NCBI GenBank assembly: GCA_027592485.1
Contig: JAQCKL010000115.1
Coordinates: forward strand, 1-10,149
Direction: 5' to 3'
Source: Cyanobacteriota bacterium
Lineage (GTDB): Bacteria; Cyanobacteriota; Cyanobacteriia; Phormidesmidales; Phormidesmidaceae
Length of the DNA: 10,149 nucleotides
Shown here: in pieces, positions 1 to 6,759 of the stretch
How positions within the stretch are numbered: position 1 is the first letter of the stretch
Layout of the letters: every line of letters begins with the position of its first letter
Program-made: the position numbers and the translations under genes
The notes under the pieces: model-generated
What the model saw: only the letters and a program-made list of their open reading frames with translations
Databases searched by the model: none
What the model was told of the DNA's origin: nothing

Positions 1-190
1 TTGAGATTCTCTCTAATGCCGTACAGGGTAAAACGCCAACATTGGTAGCAGGGACCTAGGTAGTTACCAAAAAAGTACATTACCCAGCCCCTGTGCCACC
101 ACAGAGCCCTGCCATGCTCTAAGCATTTATGCCTAAGGGGGATCATCGACACTGGCAATGTTTCGTAACCCTGACTTAATGAAAAGTATG

Positions 191-226
191 GGATCTTATT
201 GTCATGAAATCATGACTTTATGATCC
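191..226. promoter_or_regulatory. Dyad-symmetric site, possible operator
   Basis: GTCATGA at 201-207 and TCATGAC at 210-216 form a perfect 7-bp inverted repeat with a 2-base AA centre. Further out, GGATC (191-195) is matched by GATCC (222-226), and the bases between pair only partly. A short-spaced dyad about 190 bases upstream of a start codon is typical of a site for a dimeric regulator. It could also be a chance palindrome. No specific regulator is recognised. Confidence 0.35.
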
Positions 227-321
227 CGGTTTGCCCCTAAAACTCGCTCAAAGCTTCAGAATCCGTTGTTTTACCCCCTTGATCTCCCATCGATATGTCT
301 GCCATATTGAGTCCAACTTGC

Positions 322-357
322 GATCCCCGAGGGGGCAAGGGTGATCCCCGAGGGGAT
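322..357. repeat. Tandem GATCCCCGAGGGG motif
   Basis: The 13-mer GATCCCCGAGGGG occurs at 322-334 and again at 343-355, exactly 21 bases apart, which is two turns of the helix. Each copy is itself nearly palindromic; the second extends to ATCCCC-GA-GGGGAT (344-357). The pair ends 49 bases before the start codon at 407. It could be two operator half-sites on one face of the DNA, or two small hairpins in the 5' leader of the mRNA. It is too short and too closely spaced to be a CRISPR array. Confidence 0.45.
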
Positions 358-406
358 GTAACCGCAGTTTTTTGTCGGTCGTTGCAGTTTTAGGAGTGTT
401 TGATTA

Positions 407-1612
407 ATGTCTGAATCTGACCAGCCTCTTGACGGAATGACCCTACGGCAACTGCGCAAAGTTGCCAGTGAATGCGAGGTGTCCCGCTACAGCCGGATGC
501 GTAAAGAGGAGTTGATTGAAGCGATTCAATTAGCCCAAGCACGTCGTACCACCTCCGTTCCTGCCCCGACCTCCGCTGTTGAAGGGCAAGCTGAAGTGGA
601 AGCGGCTAAGTATGCCGCCCCCACCGAACCCATGCCCGTAGAAGAATTGGCGGCAGTGGATGAAGGTCTAGGGGATCTGCCCACCGGCTACGGTGAAAGC
701 CGCATCGTCCTGATGCCCCGTGACCCCCAGTGGGCCTACGCCTATTGGGATATTCCTAACGACCATAAAGAGGAGCTACGCAGCCAAGGGGGAACCCGGC
801 TGGCCCTGCGCTTCTACGATGTCACCGATGTGGACATCAATACTCAAGCCCCCCACAGCTTGCAGCAATACGAATGTGACGAGATGGCGCGGGAATGGTA
901 CTTGCCGATTCCGGTGAGCGATCGCGACTACGTGGCTGAGATTGGCTATGTTTGCAACGATGGCCGCTGGTTAGTGCTGGCCCGCTCTGCTCCGGCTCAC
1001 ATTCCGCCGGTTTACCCCTCCGACTGGATCGAAGACAAGTTTGTCACCGTGCCTTGGGGTCAAGATCTGCGCGGCCAAACCATCATCACCCTCACCCCTC
1101 CCGGCAGTGTCACCGCCGCCGATAACCCCATCTACGAAGAGATCTTTGGCATGGCCGAGTCGATCGAAGCGCAGCGGGTTGCCGGTTCTCTGTTTGGCTC
1201 CATGCAGCAGGTGCCCGAGCAAGCGGTCAGCTCCTATGTGTTCCCCTCTGGGGTGGGCATGTGGGCCTTACCCACCGCTTCTGGTCTGAACATGTCTGGG
1301 GTGGGTATGGGTGCTTCCATGCCGCCTGAGCGCGCCCGCAAGTTCTGGTTGGTGGCCGATGCTGAGCTGATTGTTTACGGGGCCACCGAGCCCGATGCCA
1401 CCGTGACCATTGGCGGCAAGCCCATCCAACTCAATTCCGATGGCACCTTCCGCTTCCAGATGTCCTTCCAGGATGGGTTGATTGACTACCCGATTCTGGC
1501 GGTGGCGTCCGATGGCGAGCAGAACCGCGCCATCCACATGAAGTTCAACCGCGAGACCCCCTACCGTCGTACCAACACCAAGGCGGAAGCGGTTGATGAA
1601 AAGCTGGTATAG
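407..1612 (+). CDS. DUF4912 protein with Rho N-terminal-like domain
   Basis: The product has 401 residues and its biochemical function is unknown. Residues about 8-42 (MTLRQLRKVA, then a basic MRKEELIEAI helix) look like the Rho N-terminal/SAP-like helical fold, which in other proteins binds nucleic acid. A Pro/Ala/Glu-rich linker follows (about 45-95). A DUF4912 region starts near residue 98 and has the characteristic stretch LMPRDPQWAYAYWDIP. Residues about 310-385 form a beta-rich tail (FWLVADAELIVYGATEPDAT) that resembles a small Ig-like or carbohydrate-type sandwich. There is no signal peptide or membrane segment, so it is probably cytosolic. AGGAG at 392-396 lies 10 bases before the ATG and supports this start. 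The gene stands alone, with a long leader before it and a strong terminator after it. Family assignment is firm; nucleic-acid binding is inferred only from the N-terminal domain. Confidence 0.85.
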   Translation: MSESDQPLDGMTLRQLRKVASECEVSRYSRMRKEELIEAIQLAQARRTTSVPAPTSAVEGQAEVEAAKYAAPTEPMPVEELAAVDEGLGDLPTGYGESRIVLMPRDPQWAYAYWDIPNDHKEELRSQGGTRLALRFYDVTDVDINTQAPHSLQQYECDEMAREWYLPIPVSDRDYVAEIGYVCNDGRWLVLARSAPAHIPPVYPSDWIEDKFVTVPWGQDLRGQTIITLTPPGSVTAADNPIYEEIFGMAESIEAQRVAGSLFGSMQQVPEQAVSSYVFPSGVGMWALPTASGLNMSGVGMGASMPPERARKFWLVADAELIVYGATEPDATVTIGGKPIQLNSDGTFRFQMSFQDGLIDYPILAVASDGEQNRAIHMKFNRETPYRRTNTKAEAVDEKLV

Positions 1613-1641
1613 GTTTGCTTAACCCGTTAACCTGACCTGAC

Positions 1642-1671
1642 AAGAGCGCGGCCCCGGTCGCGCTCTTTTTT
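1642..1671 (+). terminator. Rho-independent terminator of the DUF4912 gene
   Basis: AAGAGCGCG (1642-1650) pairs perfectly with CGCGCTCTT (1659-1667) across an 8-base loop. A run of six T (1666-1671) follows. It starts 30 bases after the stop codon, so the DUF4912 transcript probably ends here. Confidence 0.85.
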
Positions 1672-1729
1672 AATGGCCGATTTAATGGCCTAACGATCGT
1701 CCGCCCAGACCTCCCATTTCACAACGGTT

Positions 1730-1754
1730 GTAGGGGCAGGTCTTGTGCCTGCCC
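1730..1754. repeat. Single REP-like hairpin with GTAG foot
   Basis: GTAG (1730-1733) is followed by GGGCAGG (1734-1740), a 7-base loop, and CCTGCCC (1748-1754). A 5' GTAG tetranucleotide next to a short palindrome is the hallmark of bacterial REP elements mobilised by REP-associated tyrosine transposases (RAYT). The copies at 5201 and 8260 share the layout but not the stem sequence. That it is multicopy in the genome is inference; only one copy is visible here. Confidence 0.5.
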
Positions 1755-1830
1755 TCCGCCGATCGCCCCCCAACCCCCCGATTTTCCTGGGCAAATAATC
1801 CCATGGAGAATGCGGGCCATCCGATGGCGA

Positions 1831-1860
1831 ATCGAGGGCACCCCCAGGAGGTGCCCCGAT
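1831..1860 (-). terminator. Hairpin after the SPFH gene, possible terminator
   Basis: ATCG (1831-1834) plus GGGCACC (1836-1842) pair with GGTGCCC (1850-1856) plus CGAT (1857-1860), with one bulged A and a 7-base loop. It lies 29-58 bases beyond the stop codon of the minus-strand SPFH gene, where a terminator is expected. No T-run follows on the minus strand, so it may be an attenuating or 3'-stabilising stem, or another palindromic repeat, rather than a classic intrinsic terminator. Confidence 0.4.
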
Positions 1861-1888
1861 GATTCGGTCTGTATTGCCTAGCGTGTCC

Positions 1889-2812
1889 CTAAGACTTCTG
1901 TTGAGAACGCAATGACTCCACCGCGCTGAGCAGCTCCACCGGGAACAGAATCACCGTATTAGACGGTCCTGCGCCCAAACTATCAATGGTTTGCAAAGCC
2001 CGCAGCTCTAGGGTGATGGGGCTGTTTTCCATAATCGTGGCGGCTTGGGCGAGGCTTTCCGCCGCCATGCGATCGCCCTCCGCCTTAGTAATGGTGGCCC
2101 GCTTCTCCCGTTCTGCCGAGGCTTGTCGAGACATCATCCGCTTCAGATCTTCAGGTAACTCGATGTCTTGGAGGCGAATCGCGTCGATATGTAACCCCCA
2201 TTCCCGCACCTGCGCTTCCACAATGGTCGCAATCTGGGCTTGAATTTCCTCCCGCTCTGAGAGCAAATCATCGAGGCTGAGGCCCCCAATCACGTCCCGC
2301 AATGCGGCTTGGGCATATTGTGAGGCCGCGAACTGGAAGTCCTGAATTGAGATCACGGCCTTTTCGGGATCTTGGACCTGGAAGAAGAGGGCGCTGTCAA
2401 TTTCGGCGGGGACATTATCCCGCGTGATCACCTTTTGCCGGGGAATGTTGAGCACCAGGGTGCGCGTATCCACAAAGTTGATCTGCTCGATGATGGGGAT
2501 CACGTACATCAGCCCAGGGCCACGGGTCTCTTGAAATTTGCCCAAGCGCAGCACCACCCCCCGCTCCCATTGGGCCGCCACCCGCACCCCATTCACGGCA
2601 ACGCCCCACAGGGTCGCGATCGCGATCCCGCCCAAAACTGGCATTCCCCGACGCTGGGGGGGGAGCCCTCCCAAGAACGCTGTGAACACAAATGCCAACA
2701 GGAGCAGTGGGGTAAAAAATAGCGCAGATCGCACCGCTCCCCCCAAGGAAACGTGACCTTTTTGGGGTTCTGCGTATAACTTGCCGTCCTGTTTCTTATT
2801 GTCCTGAGTCAT
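1889..2812 (-). CDS. Slipin/stomatin-type SPFH membrane protein
   Basis: The product has 307 residues. Two N-terminal hydrophobic segments (about 30-49 and 58-79) anchor it in the membrane. The SPFH domain follows from about residue 80, with the stomatin-like stretches ERGVVLRLGKF (83-93), RGPGLMYVIPIIE (97-109), VDTRTLVLNIPRQKVITRDN and ALRDVIGGLSLDDLLSEREEI. The segment from about 217 to 260 (LPEDLKRMMSRQASAEREKRA) is a charged, coiled-coil-like helix that drives oligomerisation in this family. Slipins form large ring or cage assemblies on membranes and often work with NfeD-type proteins or membrane proteases. No such partner lies next to it here. The longest frame opens with GTG at 2815; I prefer ATG at 2812 because AGAGG (plus-strand 2819-2823) is then 6 bases away. 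Family is firm; the client protein is unknown. Confidence 0.9.
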   Translation of the reverse strand: MTQDNKKQDGKLYAEPQKGHVSLGGAVRSALFFTPLLLLAFVFTAFLGGLPPQRRGMPVLGGIAIATLWGVAVNGVRVAAQWERGVVLRLGKFQETRGPGLMYVIPIIEQINFVDTRTLVLNIPRQKVITRDNVPAEIDSALFFQVQDPEKAVISIQDFQFAASQYAQAALRDVIGGLSLDDLLSEREEIQAQIATIVEAQVREWGLHIDAIRLQDIELPEDLKRMMSRQASAEREKRATITKAEGDRMAAESLAQAATIMENSPITLELRALQTIDSLGAGPSNTVILFPVELLSAVESLRSQQKS

Positions 2813-2815
2813 CAC

Positions 2816-3161
2816 ATACCTCTAGGGTGAACAACGCTAAATCACAGCGCTAGACTCAACGGCGTAAATCACGATGATCCTGCCGGTTTCTAGCCCCCTT
2901 GCCCCTGATACCCCCTTGCCATCCGCCATCGGGTTGGAACGTGATGCTCTCAGATACTAGAGCAGCCCACAGTTTTCCCCCGGTTAATTCCAGGCTAAAC
3001 CAGTCAAGCACTATAGAATCGATAGGGTTTATGGCAGATGGTCGGGTTAGGGCCAGACTGCAAATCACTGTGCTGAGGCACAAAGCATCCGAACGATACT
3101 CGGTGTCTTTAGTACAGTGGCCAAGCCAATAGATGGACTGATGTCTGTAAGGGGGAGCGGG
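2816..3161. other. Divergent region between the SPFH gene and purH
   Basis: There is no convincing gene here. The region must hold the promoters of both flanking genes. The best -10-like box for purH is TATAGAAT at 3012-3019, about 145 bases before its start, but no good -35 box sits at the right distance. I recognise no riboswitch such as a purine or PurR-type site, although purH is purine-related. Confidence 0.4.
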
Positions 3162-4724
3162 ATGAAGAAGCTAGCACTGTTGAGCGTTTCAGATAAAACC
3201 GGACTGGTCGAACTGGCCCGTACCCTGATCGAAACCTTTGAATTTGAAATTGTCAGCAGTGGCGGTACCGCTCAGGCGATCGCCGCCGCAGGGCTCCCCG
3301 TTACCAAAGTAGCGGACTTCACCGGCTCTCCCGAAATCCTGGGGGGGCGGGTCAAAACCCTCCATCCCCGCATCCATGGGGGGATCTTGGGTCGCCCTGG
3401 TTTGCCCGCCGACCAAGCGGACATGGCCGCCAATCACATTCGCGCCTTTGACCTGGTGGTGGTGAACCTTTACCCCTTCGAGGCCACCATCGCCCAGCCC
3501 GATGTCACCCTGCCCCAGGCCATTGAGAAAATTGACATCGGTGGCCCCACCATGGTGCGGGCGGCGGCCAAGAACCATGCCTACGTCACCATCCTTTTCA
3601 ATCCCGCCCAGTACGCGCCCTATATCCAGGCGCTGACCGATGGCGAGGGCACCGTCCCCCAGACCTTCCGGGCCGATTGCGCCCGCCAGGCCTTTTGGCA
3701 TACCGCCACCTACGACCAAGCGATCGCCAGCTATCTGACCCCTGATCTGACCCCCGATGCCAGTGAGACGGAGGCTGATCTACCCGAGCGCTGGACCCTC
3801 ACCGGCACCCGCCGCCAAACCCTCCGCTATGGCGAAAATCCCCACCAGCCCGCCACCTGGTACCAAACGGGGACCGTCCCCACCGGCTGGGCGGCAGCGG
3901 AGCTGGTGCAGGGCAAACCCCTCAGCTACAACAACCTGGTGGACCTGGAAGCGGCCCGCCGGATCATCAGCGAATTCCCTGCCAATGCCCCCACGGCGGC
4001 GGTGTTGAAACACACCAATCCCTGCGGCATGGCCATGGCCGACAGCCTCGCCACCGCCTACGAACGGGCCTTTGCCGCCGACTCGATTTCGGCCTTTGGC
4101 GGCATTGTGGCGCTGAACCAACCCATCGACGCCGCCACCGCCACGGCAATGACGAAGACCTTTTTGGAATGCATTGTCGCCCCCGGTTGTGATGGGGAAG
4201 CCCAGGCGATCTTGGGCAAGAAGGGCAACCTGCGGGTGCTGCTGCTGGCGGATTTGCTGGCGGGGCCGAAGGTGGCTCCGAAGGCGATCGCGGGCGGTGT
4301 CTTAGTCCAAACCGTAGACGACGCGATCGATGATCCCTCCCAATGGACGGTGCCCACGGAGCGCAAGCCGACGACGGCGGAGCTGGAGGAGCTGCTGTTT
4401 GCTTGGCGGGTGGTGAAGCATGTGAAGTCAAATGCGATCGTCGTCACCAAGGATCGCACCACGCTGGGGGTGGGGGCGGGTCAAATGAATCGGGTGGGGG
4501 CGGTGGATATTGCCTTGCGCCAAGCGGGGGAAGCGGCTACCGGGGCGTTTTTGGCCAGCGACGGCTTTTTCCCGTTTGATGATTCGGTGCGGACGGCGGC
4601 GGCAAAGGGGATTGGGGCGATCGTGCAGCCGGGGGGCAGTAAGCGGGATCAGGATTCGATTGATGCGGCGAATGAGTTGGGGTTGGTGATGGTGATGACG
4701 GGGATCCGGCACTTTTTGCATTGA
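3162..4724 (+). CDS. purH: Bifunctional AICAR transformylase/IMP cyclohydrolase
   Basis: The product has 520 residues, the normal length for PurH. It catalyses the last two steps of de novo purine synthesis: formylation of AICAR with 10-formyl-tetrahydrofolate to FAICAR, then ring closure to IMP, in the cytosol. The N-terminal MGS-like cyclohydrolase domain (about 1-200) shows LLSVSDKTGLVELAR, SSGGTA, GGRVKTLHPRIHGG (61-74) and GGPTMVRAAAKNH (127-139). The transformylase half shows LRYGENPHQPA (221-231), the catalytic Lys-His of KHTNPCG (283-289), ISAFGGIVALN (309-319), KSNAIVV and the typical C-terminus TGIRHFLH. The frame opens at a GTG at 3117 and has an ATG at 3141, but AAGGGGGAG (3148-3156) sits 5 bases before the ATG at 3162, and the family begins with this KKLALLSVSDK stretch. 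Three HIP1 octamers lie inside the gene. All key motifs are intact. Confidence 0.97.
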   Translation: MKKLALLSVSDKTGLVELARTLIETFEFEIVSSGGTAQAIAAAGLPVTKVADFTGSPEILGGRVKTLHPRIHGGILGRPGLPADQADMAANHIRAFDLVVVNLYPFEATIAQPDVTLPQAIEKIDIGGPTMVRAAAKNHAYVTILFNPAQYAPYIQALTDGEGTVPQTFRADCARQAFWHTATYDQAIASYLTPDLTPDASETEADLPERWTLTGTRRQTLRYGENPHQPATWYQTGTVPTGWAAAELVQGKPLSYNNLVDLEAARRIISEFPANAPTAAVLKHTNPCGMAMADSLATAYERAFAADSISAFGGIVALNQPIDAATATAMTKTFLECIVAPGCDGEAQAILGKKGNLRVLLLADLLAGPKVAPKAIAGGVLVQTVDDAIDDPSQWTVPTERKPTTAELEELLFAWRVVKHVKSNAIVVTKDRTTLGVGAGQMNRVGAVDIALRQAGEAATGAFLASDGFFPFDDSVRTAAAKGIGAIVQPGGSKRDQDSIDAANELGLVMVMTGIRHFLH

Positions 4725-4776
4725 TGCAGCTAACCGCTAGGCTGATATCTAACCGCTATGGGGCGTTGCAAATAAA

Positions 4777-5190
4777 ATGGCGAGCAACAAAAAATACTGG
4801 ATGCCTGCGACGCCTAAAAAGAAGAAGCACAAGGCCCCTGATGATCTGAAGGTGGCGCTCAAAACAGCAGCGGATGAGCTGATTGAAAGCACGCTGAAAC
4901 CCAAGCACATCCAGCCACTACCCACTGACCACGATTTCAACTATCTTGTGGACATCTACTCGAAGTGGTACCAGAGCTACTTTTACTTTTGTTCGACATA
5001 CAACTGCCCCGGTGAAAGGGCGATCTCTCCATCGTTTGATGACAAGTTTGCCCGCATGGAATATGTGGGTGATGGCAAGTTCAATCTCTCGTATATGCGG
5101 CACACTCAGAAGTGGTGGGAGATCTATCAAGATTTATCGATGGCTGAATGTCTGGAGCGGATTGCCGCAGGAGAGCACTTCACGCCCTGA
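4777..5190 (+). CDS. Small hypothetical protein, 137 residues
   Basis: I do not recognise this family. The N-terminus is very basic (KKYWMPATPKKKKHK, residues 5-19). The rest is rich in aromatic residues: YLVDIYSKWYQSYFYF (56-71), YVGDGKFNLSYMRHTQKWW (96-114). Two cysteines (72 and 77) sit around a short turn, but this is not a recognisable metal site. No membrane segment or signal peptide is seen, and it looks like a small soluble alpha/beta protein. The start lies 52 bases after the purH stop, so read-through from purH is possible. No Shine-Dalgarno is visible; AATAAA precedes the ATG. A 10-base direct repeat, CTAACCGCTA (4730-4739 and 4749-4758), lies in the gap. It is a real gene judging by composition and by length without stops, but its role is unknown. 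Confidence 0.7.
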   Translation: MASNKKYWMPATPKKKKHKAPDDLKVALKTAADELIESTLKPKHIQPLPTDHDFNYLVDIYSKWYQSYFYFCSTYNCPGERAISPSFDDKFARMEYVGDGKFNLSYMRHTQKWWEIYQDLSMAECLERIAAGEHFTP

Positions 5191-5200
5191 GGTAGATCTC

Positions 5201-5269
5201 GTAGGGTGGGCATTGCCCACCAGCCGAATGAGGTTTGGGAAAATCAGCGGTGGGCATTGCCCACCCTAC
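5201..5269. repeat. Inverted pair of GTAG-footed hairpins (BIME-like)
   Basis: The left unit (5201-5221) reads GTAG followed by GGTGGGC-ATT-GCCCACC (5205-5221). The right unit (5249-5269) reads GGTGGGC-ATT-GCCCACC and then CTAC. Each unit folds on itself with a 7-bp stem and 3-base loop, and the two 21-base arms also pair with each other with a single mismatch at the centre. Two REPs in opposite orientation with outward GTAG/CTAC feet are the layout of a BIME, moved in other bacteria by RAYT transposases. It begins 11 bases after the stop of the small gene at 4777, so it may also act as its 3' stem or terminator. Confidence 0.7.
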
Positions 5270-5327
5270 CGGGTCTGAGCAATTGACCCAGGCCCTAAGG
5301 TCAGCCCTGGACGAAACGAGGGCCAGA

Positions 5328-5407
5328 CGTTCGGGGTGAGCCTGTCGAACCCCATAACCCTGCGTTACGGGCCAAGTAATGGGCTTCGACTCCGCTCAGC
5401 CCGAACG
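5328..5407. repeat. Imperfect inverted repeat of the TTCGAC type
   Basis: The left arm CGTTCGGGGTGAGCCTGTCG (from 5328 to about 5349) pairs imperfectly with the right arm TTCGACTCCGCTCAGCCCGA (5385 to 5407, ending CCGAACG). About 35 bases separate the arms. A third, partial copy, AGCTTGTCGAAGCC, is at 5431-5444. This GTCGAA/TTCGAC plus CTCAG pattern is a dispersed palindromic repeat known from many bacterial genomes. It is a different repeat class from the GTAG hairpins next to it. Confidence 0.55.
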
Positions 5408-5538
5408 GTTCCGGAAAATCATTTCTTAGAAGCTTGTCGAAGCCGAATTCTGTGTACTGTTGGCCTAGAGGGAAGGGTGGATGCGGTGGGCCAGTGGCAG
5501 CGGTTACACTGTGGCCAAATCATTTCACCCTGACTGCC

Positions 5539-5733
5539 ATGACTGGATTTGAGCCCCTAATTGGAGCCGCGACCGCTGGCCTCACCAGCTTGATTGGCAA
5601 GGTGATGGCAGAGAAGGGCAGTGGACTACTCAAGAAAGCCGATATTGATTTGGTCAGCCAAAGCTTCCAAAGGTTAATGTTCTATGCATTGTCAGTACAC
5701 CGGATTAACTCCTTGAGACAGTGCGATAAATGA
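5539..5733 (+). pseudogene. Truncated N-terminus of a STAND/NACHT-type protein
   Basis: The frame encodes 64 residues, MTGFEPLIGAATAGLTSLIG followed by KVMAEKGSGLLKKADIDLV. From memory of the family, this opening (GFEP, small-residue helix, then a KG-type linker) resembles the extreme N-terminus of large cyanobacterial NACHT or STAND NTPases, which run to many hundreds of residues. The similarity appears to hold to about residue 51 (QRLMFYALS); the last 13 residues look unrelated and end in TGA. No P-loop or other NTPase motif follows within the next bases. The gene was therefore probably cut off by a rearrangement near 5690, just before the AT-rich unit that ends at 5771. No Shine-Dalgarno is visible. 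An intact small protein is the alternative. Confidence 0.5.
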
Positions 5734-5770
5734 CTCGGCAAAACGAAATAGCATAAGTAGGAAAAACAAC

Positions 5771-6706
5771 CTAAACGGCTAAGCCATAATTCCTTGCATT
5801 AGCATCAAAGTCAACCCCAAGAACTTTGCAGTAGTAGCGCAATGTCTCTACTTCGTTAGCATGAAATATTCCGTCAGCCCTAGCAACTTGGAAGCACCAT
5901 TCAACTATTTTCAGCCTCTTGTCTTGATTGAGTTCATTTACTGTTTGAATAGCTTCTTTAAGATTAGGCTGTACTTTTAGTTGTAATTCCCTGAACAGTA
6001 AATTTACAATCTCTTTTTCAGCTTCATGATAGATGCCGTCAGCATTTGCAACATTCATAATCAGTATCAAAGGAGCAGATAGTTCTTGTACAAGAAAACC
6101 ATGCTGCTCTGCGCTAGCGGCAACTGAATTTTGTCCATCCTTGATAGATGCTGCTACGTCTGAGGAACCATATTCGACCCAATTGTCAATTCCTTTCATC
6201 ACGTATTCATGAGCTTTTACTGCCTTCTCTTCAGGAGACATTTTTTGAAAAGCAGCCCAGACCGCTCCAATAGCAATGAAGAGTCCTACTGCTATTCCAA
6301 CGACTGGTATTGGTCCTCCAGGAATCCCACCTACAAAGAAAGCAACTACTGTTGCCCACACACCAGGATTCATTAATTGGCCAAGACAAACCCATACTAA
6401 AGCTAGGCCACCGGCACCACTTAGCCCACCGATCCCTTGTTTTAGCGTTTCTTTTGCTCTAGCTTTATTTGGGTCTAAAGCAGCACAAGAAAAACTTAGA
6501 CCGGAATCAATTTGTTTAGGTAAACTATTCAATCCAAGAATGTTAGGTCCCTCAGATCTAACTATGTCAGCCATGCGAGTAATGTCGCGATAACTAACGA
6601 CCTCCCTCCTTTTTGTTGTTTCGTTGACTTCAAGTGCTTTATCCCAAAGTAGGTTGAAAGCTGCTTTCAGCTTGTTCGCTCTATCCAATCTCTGTCGCTT
6701 ATTCAT
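5771..6706 (-). CDS. Membrane protein with TerB-like C-terminal domain
   Basis: The product has 311 residues. The N-terminal part (about 1-85) is soluble and basic, with KLKAAFNLLWDKALE as a helix. Residues about 92-126 and 128-152 are two glycine-rich hydrophobic segments joined by GGIPGGPIP, which look like a membrane hairpin. The C-terminal part (about 205-305) has two similar units: LILIMNVANADGIYHEAEKE (212-231) and VEWCFQVARADGIFHANEVE (268-287). The repeated ADG followed by acidic residues is the mark of the TerB/DjlA-like helical domain, which binds metal in TerB. TerB-like domains occur in tellurite-resistance, stress and phage-defence settings. The gene is AT-rich, lies 53 bases after the gene at 6760-7869 on the same strand, and probably forms an operon with it. 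Shine-Dalgarno is weak. Domain assignment rests on the two ADG motifs. Confidence 0.75.
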   Translation of the reverse strand: MNKRQRLDRANKLKAAFNLLWDKALEVNETTKRREVVSYRDITRMADIVRSEGPNILGLNSLPKQIDSGLSFSCAALDPNKARAKETLKQGIGGLSGAGGLALVWVCLGQLMNPGVWATVVAFFVGGIPGGPIPVVGIAVGLFIAIGAVWAAFQKMSPEEKAVKAHEYVMKGIDNWVEYGSSDVAASIKDGQNSVAASAEQHGFLVQELSAPLILIMNVANADGIYHEAEKEIVNLLFRELQLKVQPNLKEAIQTVNELNQDKRLKIVEWCFQVARADGIFHANEVETLRYYCKVLGVDFDANARNYGLAV

Positions 6707-6759
6707 ATGCCATGCTCAAAAAATCAGAAGAATAATTAATTGATTTTAACTTTAGTTTA

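Larger units (their letters stand above)
1..406. other. Gene-free leader before the DUF4912 gene
   Basis: I see no convincing coding frame here on either strand. The 62-residue frame on the minus strand at 271-459 crosses the start of the DUF4912 gene and has no recognisable content. The stretch is less GC-rich than the genes that follow. It holds a dyad at 191-226 and a twice-repeated GATCCCCGAGGGG motif at 322-357, both listed separately. Its length and motifs suggest a regulatory leader or 5' untranslated region for the gene at 407, but no clear -35/-10 pair could be fixed. Confidence 0.6.

Noticed and set aside
322..357. Possible CRISPR array
   Set aside because: Only two 13-base copies, with 8 bases between them. 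Repeats and spacers of CRISPR arrays are far longer, and no cas gene is present.
2372..2722. 116-residue plus-strand frame opposite the SPFH gene
   Set aside because: The minus-strand frame has clear slipin motifs; this one has none and no start signal.
3189..3719. 176-residue open frame on the minus strand
   Set aside because: It lies fully inside purH, which has all its catalytic motifs. The long antisense frame is a by-product of high G/C at codon third positions.
3967..4462. Antisense frames of 154 and 134 residues
   Set aside because: Both overlap the transformylase half of purH and have low-complexity Pro/Arg/Ser content without any recognisable motif.
5336..5533. 65-residue plus-strand frame
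   Set aside because: Most of it is the TTCGAC-type repeat and its surroundings, with no protein-like features.
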